A DNA stretch of 64,000 nt from Polyangiaceae bacterium (GTDB taxonomy: Bacteria; Myxococcota_A; Polyangia; Polyangiales; Polyangiaceae). A model generated the notes under the pieces. The model saw nothing but the letters and a program-made list of their open reading frames with translations. It had not been told where the DNA came from and did not search any database. Location of the stretch: contig JAHBVY010000003.1 of assembly GCA_019637265.1 (NCBI GenBank), forward strand, positions 248,001 through 312,000, written 5' to 3'. Both the position numbers and the translations under genes were made by a program. Below are positions 16,390 to 23,694 of this stretch, piece after piece (the stretch's first letter is position 1; each line of letters begins with the position of its first letter).

Positions 16390-16973
16390 GAGCTCGCTCC
16401 CAGGTCGCGGAAGCGCTCTCGAGGCGGCACGTAGCGCCCGAACTCACGCAAGAAGCACAGCGTGCGTGGATCGGCGCGATCGACGAACAGCACACCATCC
16501 AGGTGGTCGGTCTCGTGCTGGATCACCGCGGCGCCGATGCCCTCGAGCTCACCGCCGAACGGCTTGCCCTCACGATCCAGCGCGGTGAAGCGCACGCGGC
16601 GCGGGCGCCTCACGCGGCCTCGCAGCCCGTGCACCGACAGGCAGCCTTCGTACATTTCGATCGCCTCGTGATCGCCCAGCTGATGAGGAGCCTCGCCTAC
16701 GAGGGGCTCCACCACGGGGTTCACCAGCACCGTGAGCGGCGTGGGCGGGTGACCGGGGTAGCGCGGGTTGTCGGCCAGCTCCATGACGCACAGCCTGACT
16801 GACTGGTACACTTGGGGCGCGGCGATGCCGGCGCCGTCGGCGTCGCGCATCGTCTCCACCATGTCGTCGATCAGCTGCTGGATCTCAGGGCTGAGGAGCT
16901 CGTCCAGCGTGAGCTCACGCGCGCGTTGACGCAGCACCGGCTCACCGAGCTGTGCGATGCGGAGCAGGGTCAT
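16386..16973 (-). CDS. def: Peptide deformylase
   Basis: 195 residues with all three metal/catalytic motifs: GAGIAAPQ (47-54), EGCLS (Cys ligand, about 109-113) and QHETDHLDG (two His ligands and the catalytic Glu, about 152-160). It removes the formyl group from the initiator Met of new proteins. It is slightly longer than usual because of extra residues before EGCLS (LVGEAPHQLGDHEAIEMY). It starts two bases after the adenosyltransferase stop and overlaps the kinase start by four, so it is the middle gene of an operon. Confidence 0.95.
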   Translation of the reverse strand: MTLLRIAQLGEPVLRQRARELTLDELLSPEIQQLIDDMVETMRDADGAGIAAPQVYQSVRLCVMELADNPRYPGHPPTPLTVLVNPVVEPLVGEAPHQLGDHEAIEMYEGCLSVHGLRGRVRRPRRVRFTALDREGKPFGGELEGIGAAVIQHETDHLDGVLFVDRADPRTLCFLREFGRYVPPRERFRDLGASS

Positions 16974-16975
16974 GG

Positions 16976-17569
16976 TCAGCTTGCCTCACCAGCGTGCGCT
17001 TCGCCGGGCGTCGCTTCGGTAGGCGCCTTGGGGAGCCACGGGATGTCCTCACGCCCTGCCTCGTGATTGGCGGCCCGCGCCAGCACGAACAGCCAGTCGC
17101 TCAGGCGGTTGAGGTAGCGCAGCAGCTCGGGGCGCACGGGCGCCTCACGGCTGGCCTCCAGCGTGCGTCGCTCGGCGCGGCGGCTCACGGAGCGGGCTTG
17201 GTGCAGCGCGGCGGCGGCGGCGGTGCCGCCTGGGAGGATGAAGGTCTTGAGCGGCGGCAGGGTCGCTTGATGCTCATCGATCTCCGCTTCGAGCCGCGCG
17301 ATGTGTGAGGCGCCCACCAGCTTCAGGCGGAGCTTGTGCTCCTTGCCCGGCGCGCAGGCGAGCTCCGAGCCCAGCACGAACAGCTCCGCTTGCACCCGCT
17401 CGATCGCGCCGTCGAGCGCGCCGAGATCCAGAGCGCGCGCCAAGCCGAGCACCGAGTTCAGCTCGTCCACCGTGCCGTAGGCCTCGACGCGCCGGTCCGT
17501 CTTCTGAACGCGGTCACCCCCGTACAGCCCCGTGGTGCCGTCGTCCCCGGTGCGCGTGTAGATCTTCAT
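16976..17569 (-). CDS. PduO-type cob(I)alamin adenosyltransferase
   Basis: 197 residues beginning with the family start MKIYTRTGDDGTTGLYGGDRV, then AYGTVDELNSVLGLAR and the C-terminal helix RAERRTLE...RYLNRLSDWLFVLAR. It makes adenosylcobalamin from cob(I)alamin and ATP. The ATG at 17569 matches the family start. The C-terminus has an extra acidic, Pro-containing tail of about 20 residues. No cobalamin riboswitch was recognised upstream. It heads the operon with def and a kinase; no cobalamin-dependent enzyme is nearby. Confidence 0.92.
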   Translation of the reverse strand: MKIYTRTGDDGTTGLYGGDRVQKTDRRVEAYGTVDELNSVLGLARALDLGALDGAIERVQAELFVLGSELACAPGKEHKLRLKLVGASHIARLEAEIDEHQATLPPLKTFILPGGTAAAAALHQARSVSRRAERRTLEASREAPVRPELLRYLNRLSDWLFVLARAANHEAGREDIPWLPKAPTEATPGEAHAGEAS

Positions 17570-17606
17570 GAGCCGCCAACATAGCAGGCTTGACGGACGG
17601 CGGCGG

Positions 17607-17625
17607 TGCCCAACCCCCAAGCCCT
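17607..17625. repeat. Dispersed G-rich motif copy
   Basis: TGCCCAACCCCCAAGCCCTG on the plus strand (G-rich on the minus strand), between carD and the adenosyltransferase gene. It closely matches the copy at 35694. Confidence 0.6.
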
Positions 17626-17658
17626 GCGCGCGCTGATACACCCCCCTAGGCGCCCCGG

Positions 17659-18186
17659 TCAGGCGGTCAAGATCTGCTTGATCTCGCCCTCGATGCTCTC
17701 TTTGCCGACGTCCTTCGCCAACGCGAGCTCCTGCACCAAGAGGCTCCGCGCTTGGTCGAGCAGGCGCCGCTCCCCGAAGCTGAGGTCCTTGTCGAACTTC
17801 AGGCGGTACATGTCGCGCAGCACCTTGGCGATCTCGGTGGGGAGCCCGCTCTTCAGCATCTCGGTGTAGGCGCGGAAGCGGCGGCTCCAAGGCTGCACGT
17901 CCACCGCGACCTCGGGTGCCTTCAAGATGTCGAGGATCTCCTCCGCTTGGTCAGCCTGCATCACGCGGCGCAGCCCCACTCGCGTCGCGGCGTCCGTCGG
18001 CACCATCACCTTGAGCCCGCTGTCGAGGATCTTCAAAACGTAGATGGTGCTCGCCTTGCCACCGAGCTCACGCTCCGCGAGCTCCAGCACCTCCCCGACG
18101 CCGTGGGCGGGGTGAACCGCCTTGTCGCCAACCTTGAACACGGGGGCAGGGGGGCGGTTCGAATCGGGCGTTTGTGCTGACAGCAT
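17659..18186 (-). CDS. carD: CarD/CdnL-family RNA polymerase-binding regulator
   Basis: 175 residues. The N-terminal RNA polymerase-interacting Tudor-like domain (FKVGDKAVHPAHGVGEV) is followed by the helical DNA-binding part (SRRFRAYTEMLKSGLPTEIAKVLRDMYRL, LSFGERRLLDQARSLL). CarD-type proteins bind the RNA polymerase beta subunit and stabilise open promoter complexes, notably at rRNA promoters. AAGGAG lies upstream of the ATG, and a near-consensus promoter is found at 18255-18283. It appears to be a single-gene unit. Confidence 0.9.
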   Translation of the reverse strand: MLSAQTPDSNRPPAPVFKVGDKAVHPAHGVGEVLELAERELGGKASTIYVLKILDSGLKVMVPTDAATRVGLRRVMQADQAEEILDILKAPEVAVDVQPWSRRFRAYTEMLKSGLPTEIAKVLRDMYRLKFDKDLSFGERRLLDQARSLLVQELALAKDVGKESIEGEIKQILTA

Positions 18187-18254
18187 GCGTGCGCGGCTCC
18201 TTGGGGCACTGCGGCGGGGGTGGCCCTTGAGGAACTCCCCCCAAAAGCAACGCG

Positions 18255-18283
18255 CCTATACACGCTTGGCCTCGCCAGGTCAA
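18255..18283 (-). promoter_or_regulatory. Sigma-70-type promoter of carD
   Basis: On the minus strand: TTGACC (-35), 17 bases, TATAGG (-10). The start of transcription would lie near 18248, about 60 bases before the carD ATG. This is the best match to a housekeeping promoter in the window. Confidence 0.65.
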
Positions 18284-18432
18284 CCAGGCTCGGGGTGCCT
18301 ATTGCTAGTGTAACAGCTTGATTTCATTGATGTTTTGGGGACGCGCCAGCTCGCGCGGGCTCACGTTGGGGCTGCGACCGAAGAGGTGAGCCGGTGCTCG
18401 ATGCGGAGCTGGCTCGAGGGTCTCGCGTGGGC

Positions 18433-19608
18433 TCAGGGTGGGGTCACTGGTTCGACGGGAGGGCTCGTCTTGGATCGGGTTTTGGGGGTTGGGAGCTCCA
18501 TCAGTTGCTCGACGTCACCCGCCACCGCCGCGAAGAGGCCCGCGATCAAGCGCTCCAAGTCGACGTCCAGCTCCAGCTTGAGCAGCTCCGTGCCGCCGCT
18601 CACCACCGGGCTCGAGCCGAGCCGATCGAGACCGAACAGGGCCCCTGTCGAGCTCTGCGAGAGCTCGTCCCACGCGTCCATCAGCCGCGCGGTGGAGGCG
18701 GCGCCCACCTCCCCGAAGTCGCCGCTCAGGAGCAGCGTGAAGCGCGCGAGCCCACCGCCGAGCGGACGCATGGAGACACCCACCGCCAAGCAGTGCCCCA
18801 AGAGCCCCTGCGCCGCGTGCTCCCATTCCCCAAGGAAAGGCCCCGGGGCATAGAACACGAGCGGCGCCTCACTGAACGACGCCGGGAGGGTGCGGAGGGC
18901 GGCGCCGCGGAGCGCCGTGGGCGAACGCGCGAGGCGCTTCTGCGCGAACGCCTCCACCACCCGCGCCGGCGTTGGGTCGCCCACGGAGACGCCCACCAGG
19001 TGCCGATCGATGCGCACCAGCGTCGCGGGTGTCTGCCCGATGACGCCCGTCGTGCGCCATAGCTCCGGGTGCGGGCTCTGGCGCGTCCGCTTGCTCACCA
19101 GTCGCTGTTGAAACAGCTCCTCCACGCGCGCGTCCGCCGAGCCCACCTGCGCGACGTAGAGCGTCGCGTAGTCGAAGCCAGCGATCAGCGCGGCGGGCAC
19201 CTTCGTCAGCTTCACGCCGCTCTCCTCCGCGTAGCGCTCGAGCCGCGCTGGTGGCACCAAGGGCGCGATGGCGCGCGCCACGTCCTGGTTCGCGAGCAGC
19301 TCCTGAGGCTTCGCGAGGATCAACCAACGGAGCCCCGCGGCGGCCACGTAGCTCGCCGGCTCCGCCTTGAGCAGCGGCGGCGCTGGCTCGGCGCTGGGTG
19401 CTGGCGCGGCGGGCGGCGGCGTGGTGTGGGCGCACCCAGCGCTCGCGATGAGGCTGAGACCCAGCGCCAGCGCGCCTCTCAGCTTGCCGCCACGCTTCCT
19501 CCTGCCCTCCGCGCGGTGCTGCTCCCCTTGGCGGTGTGGTTCATTGGAGCGCGACGAGCGGTGACCCGCTCGTCGTGACAGCGACGATGGCAGGCGCACG
19601 AGCATCAC
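18433..19608 (-). CDS. Probable exported lipoprotein of unknown function
   Basis: About 390 residues. A basic N-terminal segment (EGRRKRGGKLRG) leads into a hydrophobic core and lipobox (LSLIASAGCAHT). The mature part is mixed alpha/beta with ARAIAPLVPPARLERYAEESG and a C-terminal ELLKLELDVDLERLIAGLF; I do not recognise the family. The GTG/ATG start follows the tyrS stop without a gap, so it is probably coupled to tyrS. The roughly 45 residues before the hydrophobic core are unusually long for a signal peptide, so the true start may be later, but no ATG, GTG or TTG is available in that stretch. Confidence 0.65.
   Translation of the reverse strand: MMLVRLPSSLSRRAGHRSSRSNEPHRQGEQHRAEGRRKRGGKLRGALALGLSLIASAGCAHTTPPPAAPAPSAEPAPPLLKAEPASYVAAAGLRWLILAKPQELLANQDVARAIAPLVPPARLERYAEESGVKLTKVPAALIAGFDYATLYVAQVGSADARVEELFQQRLVSKRTRQSPHPELWRTTGVIGQTPATLVRIDRHLVGVSVGDPTPARVVEAFAQKRLARSPTALRGAALRTLPASFSEAPLVFYAPGPFLGEWEHAAQGLLGHCLAVGVSMRPLGGGLARFTLLLSGDFGEVGAASTARLMDAWDELSQSSTGALFGLDRLGSSPVVSGGTELLKLELDVDLERLIAGLFAAVAGDVEQLMELPTPKTRSKTSPPVEPVTPP
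18477..18494. repeat. Dispersed G-rich motif copy
   Basis: GGGTTTTGGGGGTTGGGA, within the last codons of the lipoprotein gene. Confidence 0.6.
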
Positions 19609-20826
19609 TCAGGGGAGCACGGTGACGTAAGCGAAGCGACGCTTCTTGGAGCCGACCCGGAGCAGGTAGCGCTGGCCGCGCGTCAGCTGATGCCGCACGT
19701 CCGTGACGCGCTGGTGGTCCACCTCCACGCCGCCCTGTTCGATGAGCCGCCTCCCCTCGCTCGTCGACTTCACGAGGCCCGCGTCGCTCAAGGCCTTGCT
19801 GAGCGCGAGGCCGGCGCCCTCCGTCGCCAGCGAGAGCTCATCGATTTGGTCAGGGATACCGTCTTTCAGGTAGGTGGCCTCGAACTCACGCCGCGCTTCG
19901 CTCGCCGCGCTGGCGTCGTGGTAGCGGGTGATGATCTCCTCGGCGAACGTCCGCTTGGCGCTCAGAGGATTGTTTTCCTCGCGGATTTTAGCGACGTCCT
20001 CGGCGCTGCGCGAGCTCAAGAGCTCGTAGAACCGCCAGATGACGCCGTCGTCGATCTGCATCACCTTGCGGAACATCTCGAGCGGCGGCTCGGTGAGGCC
20101 GATGGCGTTGTTCGCCGACTTGCTCATCTTCTTGCCGACGACCTTGCCGTCTTGGAGCCGCGCGTCCAGGCCCTCCAAGATGGGCACCGTCATCACGAGC
20201 TGCGGCCGCTTGCCGTAGCTTCGCATCAAGTCGCGCCCCACCATCAGGTTGAACAGCTGATCGGTGCCGCCCAGCTCGAGGTCGGCGTCGAGCGCCACGG
20301 AGTCATAGCCCTGGAGCAGCGGGTAGAGGAGCTCGTGGAGGTAGATGTCGCGGCTTTGCTCGAAGCGCTCGCGGAAGTCGCGGCGCTCGAGGGTGCGCGC
20401 GACGGTGCGCCGCGAAGCCAGGCTGATCACCTGATCGAGCGGTAGCCCCGCGAGCCACTCGCTGTTGTAGCGGACCTCCGTCCGCGCCTCGTCGAGGATC
20501 TTGAAGGCCTGCGCCTTGTAGGTCTCCGCGGAGGCGAGCACCTCCTCCCGCGTGAGGCGCGGGCGCGCGTCACTGCGCCCCGTGGGGTCACCCACCATCG
20601 CGGTGAAGTCGCCGACCACGAACACCACCTGATGCCCCGCGTCCTGGAACTGCCGCATCTTCTGCATCAGCACCGTGTGCCCCAGGTGCAGATCGGGCCG
20701 CGTCGGATCGAACCCCGCCTTCACCCTGAGCGGCTTCCCCGCCACGAGCCGCTCCTCGAGCTCCGCGCGCTCGTGCAGATCCACCACCCCGCGCGTCAAC
20801 TCCGCGAGCACGCCGTCCACCAACAT
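19609..20826 (-). CDS. tyrS: Tyrosyl-tRNA synthetase
   Basis: 405 residues. Class I synthetase signatures are HLGH (47-50, the HIGH box) and KMSKS near 230. The tyrosine-binding region contains GGTDQLFNLMVGRDL. The C-terminal S4-like RNA-binding domain (SKALSDAGLVKSTSEGRRLIEQGGVEVD) contacts tRNA-Tyr. It charges tRNA-Tyr with tyrosine. Length and order fit the family. A possible promoter lies so close to the ATG that the transcript may be nearly leaderless. The lipoprotein gene follows directly. Confidence 0.95.
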   Translation of the reverse strand: MLVDGVLAELTRGVVDLHERAELEERLVAGKPLRVKAGFDPTRPDLHLGHTVLMQKMRQFQDAGHQVVFVVGDFTAMVGDPTGRSDARPRLTREEVLASAETYKAQAFKILDEARTEVRYNSEWLAGLPLDQVISLASRRTVARTLERRDFRERFEQSRDIYLHELLYPLLQGYDSVALDADLELGGTDQLFNLMVGRDLMRSYGKRPQLVMTVPILEGLDARLQDGKVVGKKMSKSANNAIGLTEPPLEMFRKVMQIDDGVIWRFYELLSSRSAEDVAKIREENNPLSAKRTFAEEIITRYHDASAASEARREFEATYLKDGIPDQIDELSLATEGAGLALSKALSDAGLVKSTSEGRRLIEQGGVEVDHQRVTDVRHQLTRGQRYLLRVGSKKRRFAYVTVLP

Positions 20827-20833
20827 GTGCGCG

Positions 20834-20863
20834 ATATGACACGAAAGCGCCCACGCGTGACAA
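20834..20863 (-). promoter_or_regulatory. Possible tyrS promoter, nearly leaderless
   Basis: Minus strand: TTGTCA, 18 bases, TCATAT. The -10 ends about eight bases before the tyrS ATG, so a transcript from it would carry almost no leader. Speculative. Confidence 0.35.
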
Positions 20864-20873
20864 GCTCGTGCCG

Positions 20874-21236
20874 TTACTCGTCGTCGTCGCTGCCGTCGTC
20901 GACCACGGGGTGATCGCCGGCCTCGCCCGCGAGCCGCTCGAACTCGGCTGCCCTGACGCGGCTCTCGTTCACGAGCTCTTTCAGCTCTTTACCGACCTTG
21001 AAGAACGGCAGCCGCTTGGCAGGTACCGTCACCGCTTGCCCTGTGCGCGGGTTGCGCCCGTCGTAGGGCTTGTAGGGGCGCACCGTGAAGCTCCCGAAGC
21101 CGCGGATCTCGATCCCCTCACCCCGCTGGAGCGCCTCCAACATCGCGTCGAAGACGCAATTGACGACCAACTCGGCCCGCGCCTTGGTCAGGTCGGAGCG
21201 CGCTGCGATCGCTTCGATGAGCTCGCTCTTGGTCAT
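20874..21236 (-). CDS. ihfB: IHF/HU-family DNA-binding protein, IHF-beta type
   Basis: 120 residues beginning MTKSELIEAIA, with the family core EIRGFGSFTVRPYKPYDGRNPRTGQAV and a C-terminal arm-flanking helix (FFKVGKELKELVNE). The start and the GRNPRTG DNA-binding arm resemble IHF subunits more than HU. It bends DNA and shapes the nucleoid. The C-terminus carries about 25 extra residues ending in an acidic run (DDGSDDDE), which classical IHF lacks. A strong AGGAGAGGGG ribosome binding site precedes the ATG. It reads alone, with its own probable promoter. Confidence 0.9.
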   Translation of the reverse strand: MTKSELIEAIAARSDLTKARAELVVNCVFDAMLEALQRGEGIEIRGFGSFTVRPYKPYDGRNPRTGQAVTVPAKRLPFFKVGKELKELVNESRVRAAEFERLAGEAGDHPVVDDGSDDDE

Positions 21237-21271
21237 TCCCCTCTCCTCAGCTGGGTGCTCAAGCCGCCTCG

Positions 21272-21300
21272 ATCGTCTGTGGCAACGGAGGAATTGTCAA
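21272..21300 (-). promoter_or_regulatory. Probable promoter of the IHF gene
   Basis: Minus strand: TTGACA (consensus -35), 17 bases, GACGAT (weak -10). It lies 36-64 bases upstream of the start codon. Confidence 0.5.
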
Positions 21301-21403
21301 CGATTTCGCGCGCGTAGGAGCTTTTGGGGTGAGCCGCGATGGCGCAGCGCAAGGGGGTGGAGAGGCCGAGCTGCGGCTTCACCTAGCGTCAGGGCACCTG
21401 GTG

Positions 21404-21430
21404 TTTGGGGGGTTGGGGGTTTGGCATCTG
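21404..21430. repeat. Dispersed G-rich motif, extended copy
   Basis: GTTTGGGGGGTTGGGGG followed by TTTGGCATCT. It has three long G-runs and shares GGGGGTTTGGCATCT with the copy at 42665. Confidence 0.65.
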
Positions 21431-21486
21431 ACTTTGAGACGCTGATAGGGCTCGTGCCCCTCGGCGCAGCCTGAGGACCCGGTGAG

Positions 21487-23673
21487 TCACCGCTCGGCTG
21501 GCGCATCGACTGGCGTCAGGGTCAGCCGGTCAATGACAAAAAAGTCTTTAGTTACGGATAGTTGCAGCCATCCACTGGCGAGCGGCCCAGCGCGCGCCGC
21601 GCCCAAAGTGACCTCGCCGAGCTCGAGCTCGGTGCAGCCACCGCTCGGCACGCTGAGCGCGCGCGGCGCTGAGCCGGCATCGAGCGTCGACTCGAGGCGC
21701 CCCTCGGTGGTGCCCGTGGGCTCCATCGTGGCGAACTGCGCGCGCACCACGTAGCGCCCTGGCTGGGGCGCCGTGAGCTCCAAGCGCACCGTCACGGCGC
21801 CGCCCGGAGCCGCGCGCAGACGCAGCCCGCGCCGCCCACTGACGCAGGCGCCGGGAGGCCACTCCACGTGGGCCCAGCCACCCATCACGTAGACTGGCGG
21901 GTAGTCCGCCTCCGCCTCCAACAGGATGGACGCGGGGGGCACATCGCCTGGCCCGGTGTGAGCTCGCGCTTCGCTGTGGCGACTCTCGTCCAACCCCCCG
22001 ATCCAGCTAGGGCGCCAGGGGCTCAGGCGCGGTGGTTCATTTCCCTGCGGATTGAGCTCATAGCGGAAGGCAGGTGGGCTGCCTAGACCGTGGAGGAGCA
22101 GGGCGTCGCGTGCGTCGCCGCGCTCCCGAGCGACCACGGGCGCGCTCCAGCTCCCGGTGCGGGCGTGCGCTAGCGCGCGCGGATCGTGCCCCAGGTTGAA
22201 GCCGTGATCGGTGCCCACGAACACCACGCTGCGCGCTGGGAGCGCTCGCGTGAGGCTGGGCTCGAACATGGGGCGTCCACCTTCACGCGTTGCGAGCGCT
22301 CGGTGGTCGTAGCTCGCGTGGAGCGCGAAGCCGAGCAAGCTCACGCCTGGCGCGAGCCAAGCGAGCCGGAGCGCGGTGAGCCCGTAGGCGAGCAGCACGT
22401 GCTCGAGCGGCAGTACGTCGACGAACAGGCGCGCGCCGCCACCGGGGTAGTTGCCGTCGAAGTAAAACGGGGCGTACGCCAGCACCTGGATGACGAGGCT
22501 CACCCCGAGCAGTCGCACCGCGCCGCGCCGCCAACCCACGCCGAGTGCTACGGGCAGCATCAGCGCGAACAGCGGGAGGTTACCGGCGTCCTTCAGGTGG
22601 GCCATGAGCCGGCGCAGGGTGGTGCCGCTGGCCTCCCATAATCCATATCCATGAGGTAAATGCCGCTGCACGAAGTCGCCGTGCTCATAAAGGCAGCCGC
22701 GCGCGCCGAAGCCATAGCCAAAGCAGCCCGGTGGGCCGTCAGCGAGCGCGTAGTAAGCGAGCTGGGTGGAGCCGAACAGCTCCCCCGTGGCGCTCGCCTG
22801 ATGCCACAGCGCGCCGAGCACGCCGGGGAGCGCGCCGAGGAACAGCCAGCCGCCGCGAGCGGGACGGGGCCACAGCGCGACCACCAGGGCTGGCGTGAGC
22901 GTGAGGCAGCTGACCGGCCTGGTCGCGAACAAGAGCCCCATGGCGAGCCCCGCGCCCAGCAGCCTTGGTACGGCCCGCGCCCTATCTCCCGCGTGGTGTC
23001 GAGCCGCGAGGCACCACGCCAAGGTCGCGCTGATGAGCACCGCGCACAGCGCGTGCGACATGGTGTCGGCGCTGTGATAGCGCAGGCAGGCGGAGAGCAG
23101 CGAGAGCACGGCGGCGAGCCACCACACCCGGGTCGCGCTCGGGAACAGCCAGCGCGCCGCGTGGAAGGTGGTGAGCACCAAGAGCCCACCGAGCAGCGGC
23201 CCCACCGCCATCGGTGCCCCGGCGAGCTGCCCGAGCGCGAGCACCGCGGGGTACCCCGGCGGGAAGATGGGCGCCGCGCGCGCACCATCGGACAACAGGA
23301 AGCGGCCGCGGAAGCTGGCGCTCGGCTCCGTGAGCTCGAAGCTCGAGCTACCCGAGGCGAGGGTGAGCGACTCGAGCCAGTAGCTGGTGGCGTCGATGAT
23401 GCGCGGCCCACCGCGCAGGTAGAACGCCACGTAGCCTGCCGAGAGCAGCGCCGCGGCGCCGCACAAGGCCATGAGGGCGAGGCGCTCGCGCCTCGAGAGC
23501 GCCCGCGGCGCCGTCTGACCCAGCGCCGTCTGACCCAGCGCCCTGGGCTCAGTATGTGATTCCGCGCGGAATCGCCAGCCCAGCGCGAGCAGCGCCAAGC
23601 CTAGCACGAGCGCCGTCAGCGCCACCCCATCGGGCGGCGCCCCGAAGCTGCCGAACCGCGTGACGTAGGCCAC
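21487..23673 (-). CDS. GT-C-like polytopic membrane glycosyltransferase with C-terminal ligand-binding-type domain
   Basis: 728 residues. The first ~500 contain about ten hydrophobic segments typical of GT-C enzymes that use lipid-linked sugars: FPPGYPAVLALGQ after the first loop, RYHSADTMSHALCAVLISA, and PFYFDGNYPGGGARLFVDVLPLEHVL. The C-terminal ~200 residues are a beta-rich soluble part (VTVRLELTAPQPGRYVVRAQF). It probably transfers a sugar outside the membrane to a glycan or protein. It lies 21 bases after the similar gene at 23695, so the two form an operon. GT-C families diverge strongly, so donor and acceptor cannot be named. Confidence 0.75.
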   Translation of the reverse strand: MAYVTRFGSFGAPPDGVALTALVLGLALLALGWRFRAESHTEPRALGQTALGQTAPRALSRRERLALMALCGAAALLSAGYVAFYLRGGPRIIDATSYWLESLTLASGSSSFELTEPSASFRGRFLLSDGARAAPIFPPGYPAVLALGQLAGAPMAVGPLLGGLLVLTTFHAARWLFPSATRVWWLAAVLSLLSACLRYHSADTMSHALCAVLISATLAWCLAARHHAGDRARAVPRLLGAGLAMGLLFATRPVSCLTLTPALVVALWPRPARGGWLFLGALPGVLGALWHQASATGELFGSTQLAYYALADGPPGCFGYGFGARGCLYEHGDFVQRHLPHGYGLWEASGTTLRRLMAHLKDAGNLPLFALMLPVALGVGWRRGAVRLLGVSLVIQVLAYAPFYFDGNYPGGGARLFVDVLPLEHVLLAYGLTALRLAWLAPGVSLLGFALHASYDHRALATREGGRPMFEPSLTRALPARSVVFVGTDHGFNLGHDPRALAHARTGSWSAPVVARERGDARDALLLHGLGSPPAFRYELNPQGNEPPRLSPWRPSWIGGLDESRHSEARAHTGPGDVPPASILLEAEADYPPVYVMGGWAHVEWPPGACVSGRRGLRLRAAPGGAVTVRLELTAPQPGRYVVRAQFATMEPTGTTEGRLESTLDAGSAPRALSVPSGGCTELELGEVTLGAARAGPLASGWLQLSVTKDFFVIDRLTLTPVDAPAER
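23558..23573. repeat. HIP-like iterated palindrome, best copy
   Basis: GATTCCGCGCGGAATC, a perfect 16-base palindrome. The 10-base core TCCGCGCGGA also occurs exactly at 34489, 39883, 46772, 60978, 62861 and 63822, mostly with A/T-rich flanks. Confidence 0.7.
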
Positions 23674-23694
23674 CAGCGCTCCCGCTCTAGCGGC

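Noticed and set aside
16976..17890. Longer start for the adenosyltransferase
   Set aside because: The upstream part overlaps carD in another frame and has no family similarity; MKIYTRTGDDG is the family start.
18150..18170. GGTTCGAATC resembling a tRNA T-loop
   Set aside because: It is inside the carD coding region and no cloverleaf can be drawn around it; no tRNA gene was found anywhere in the window.
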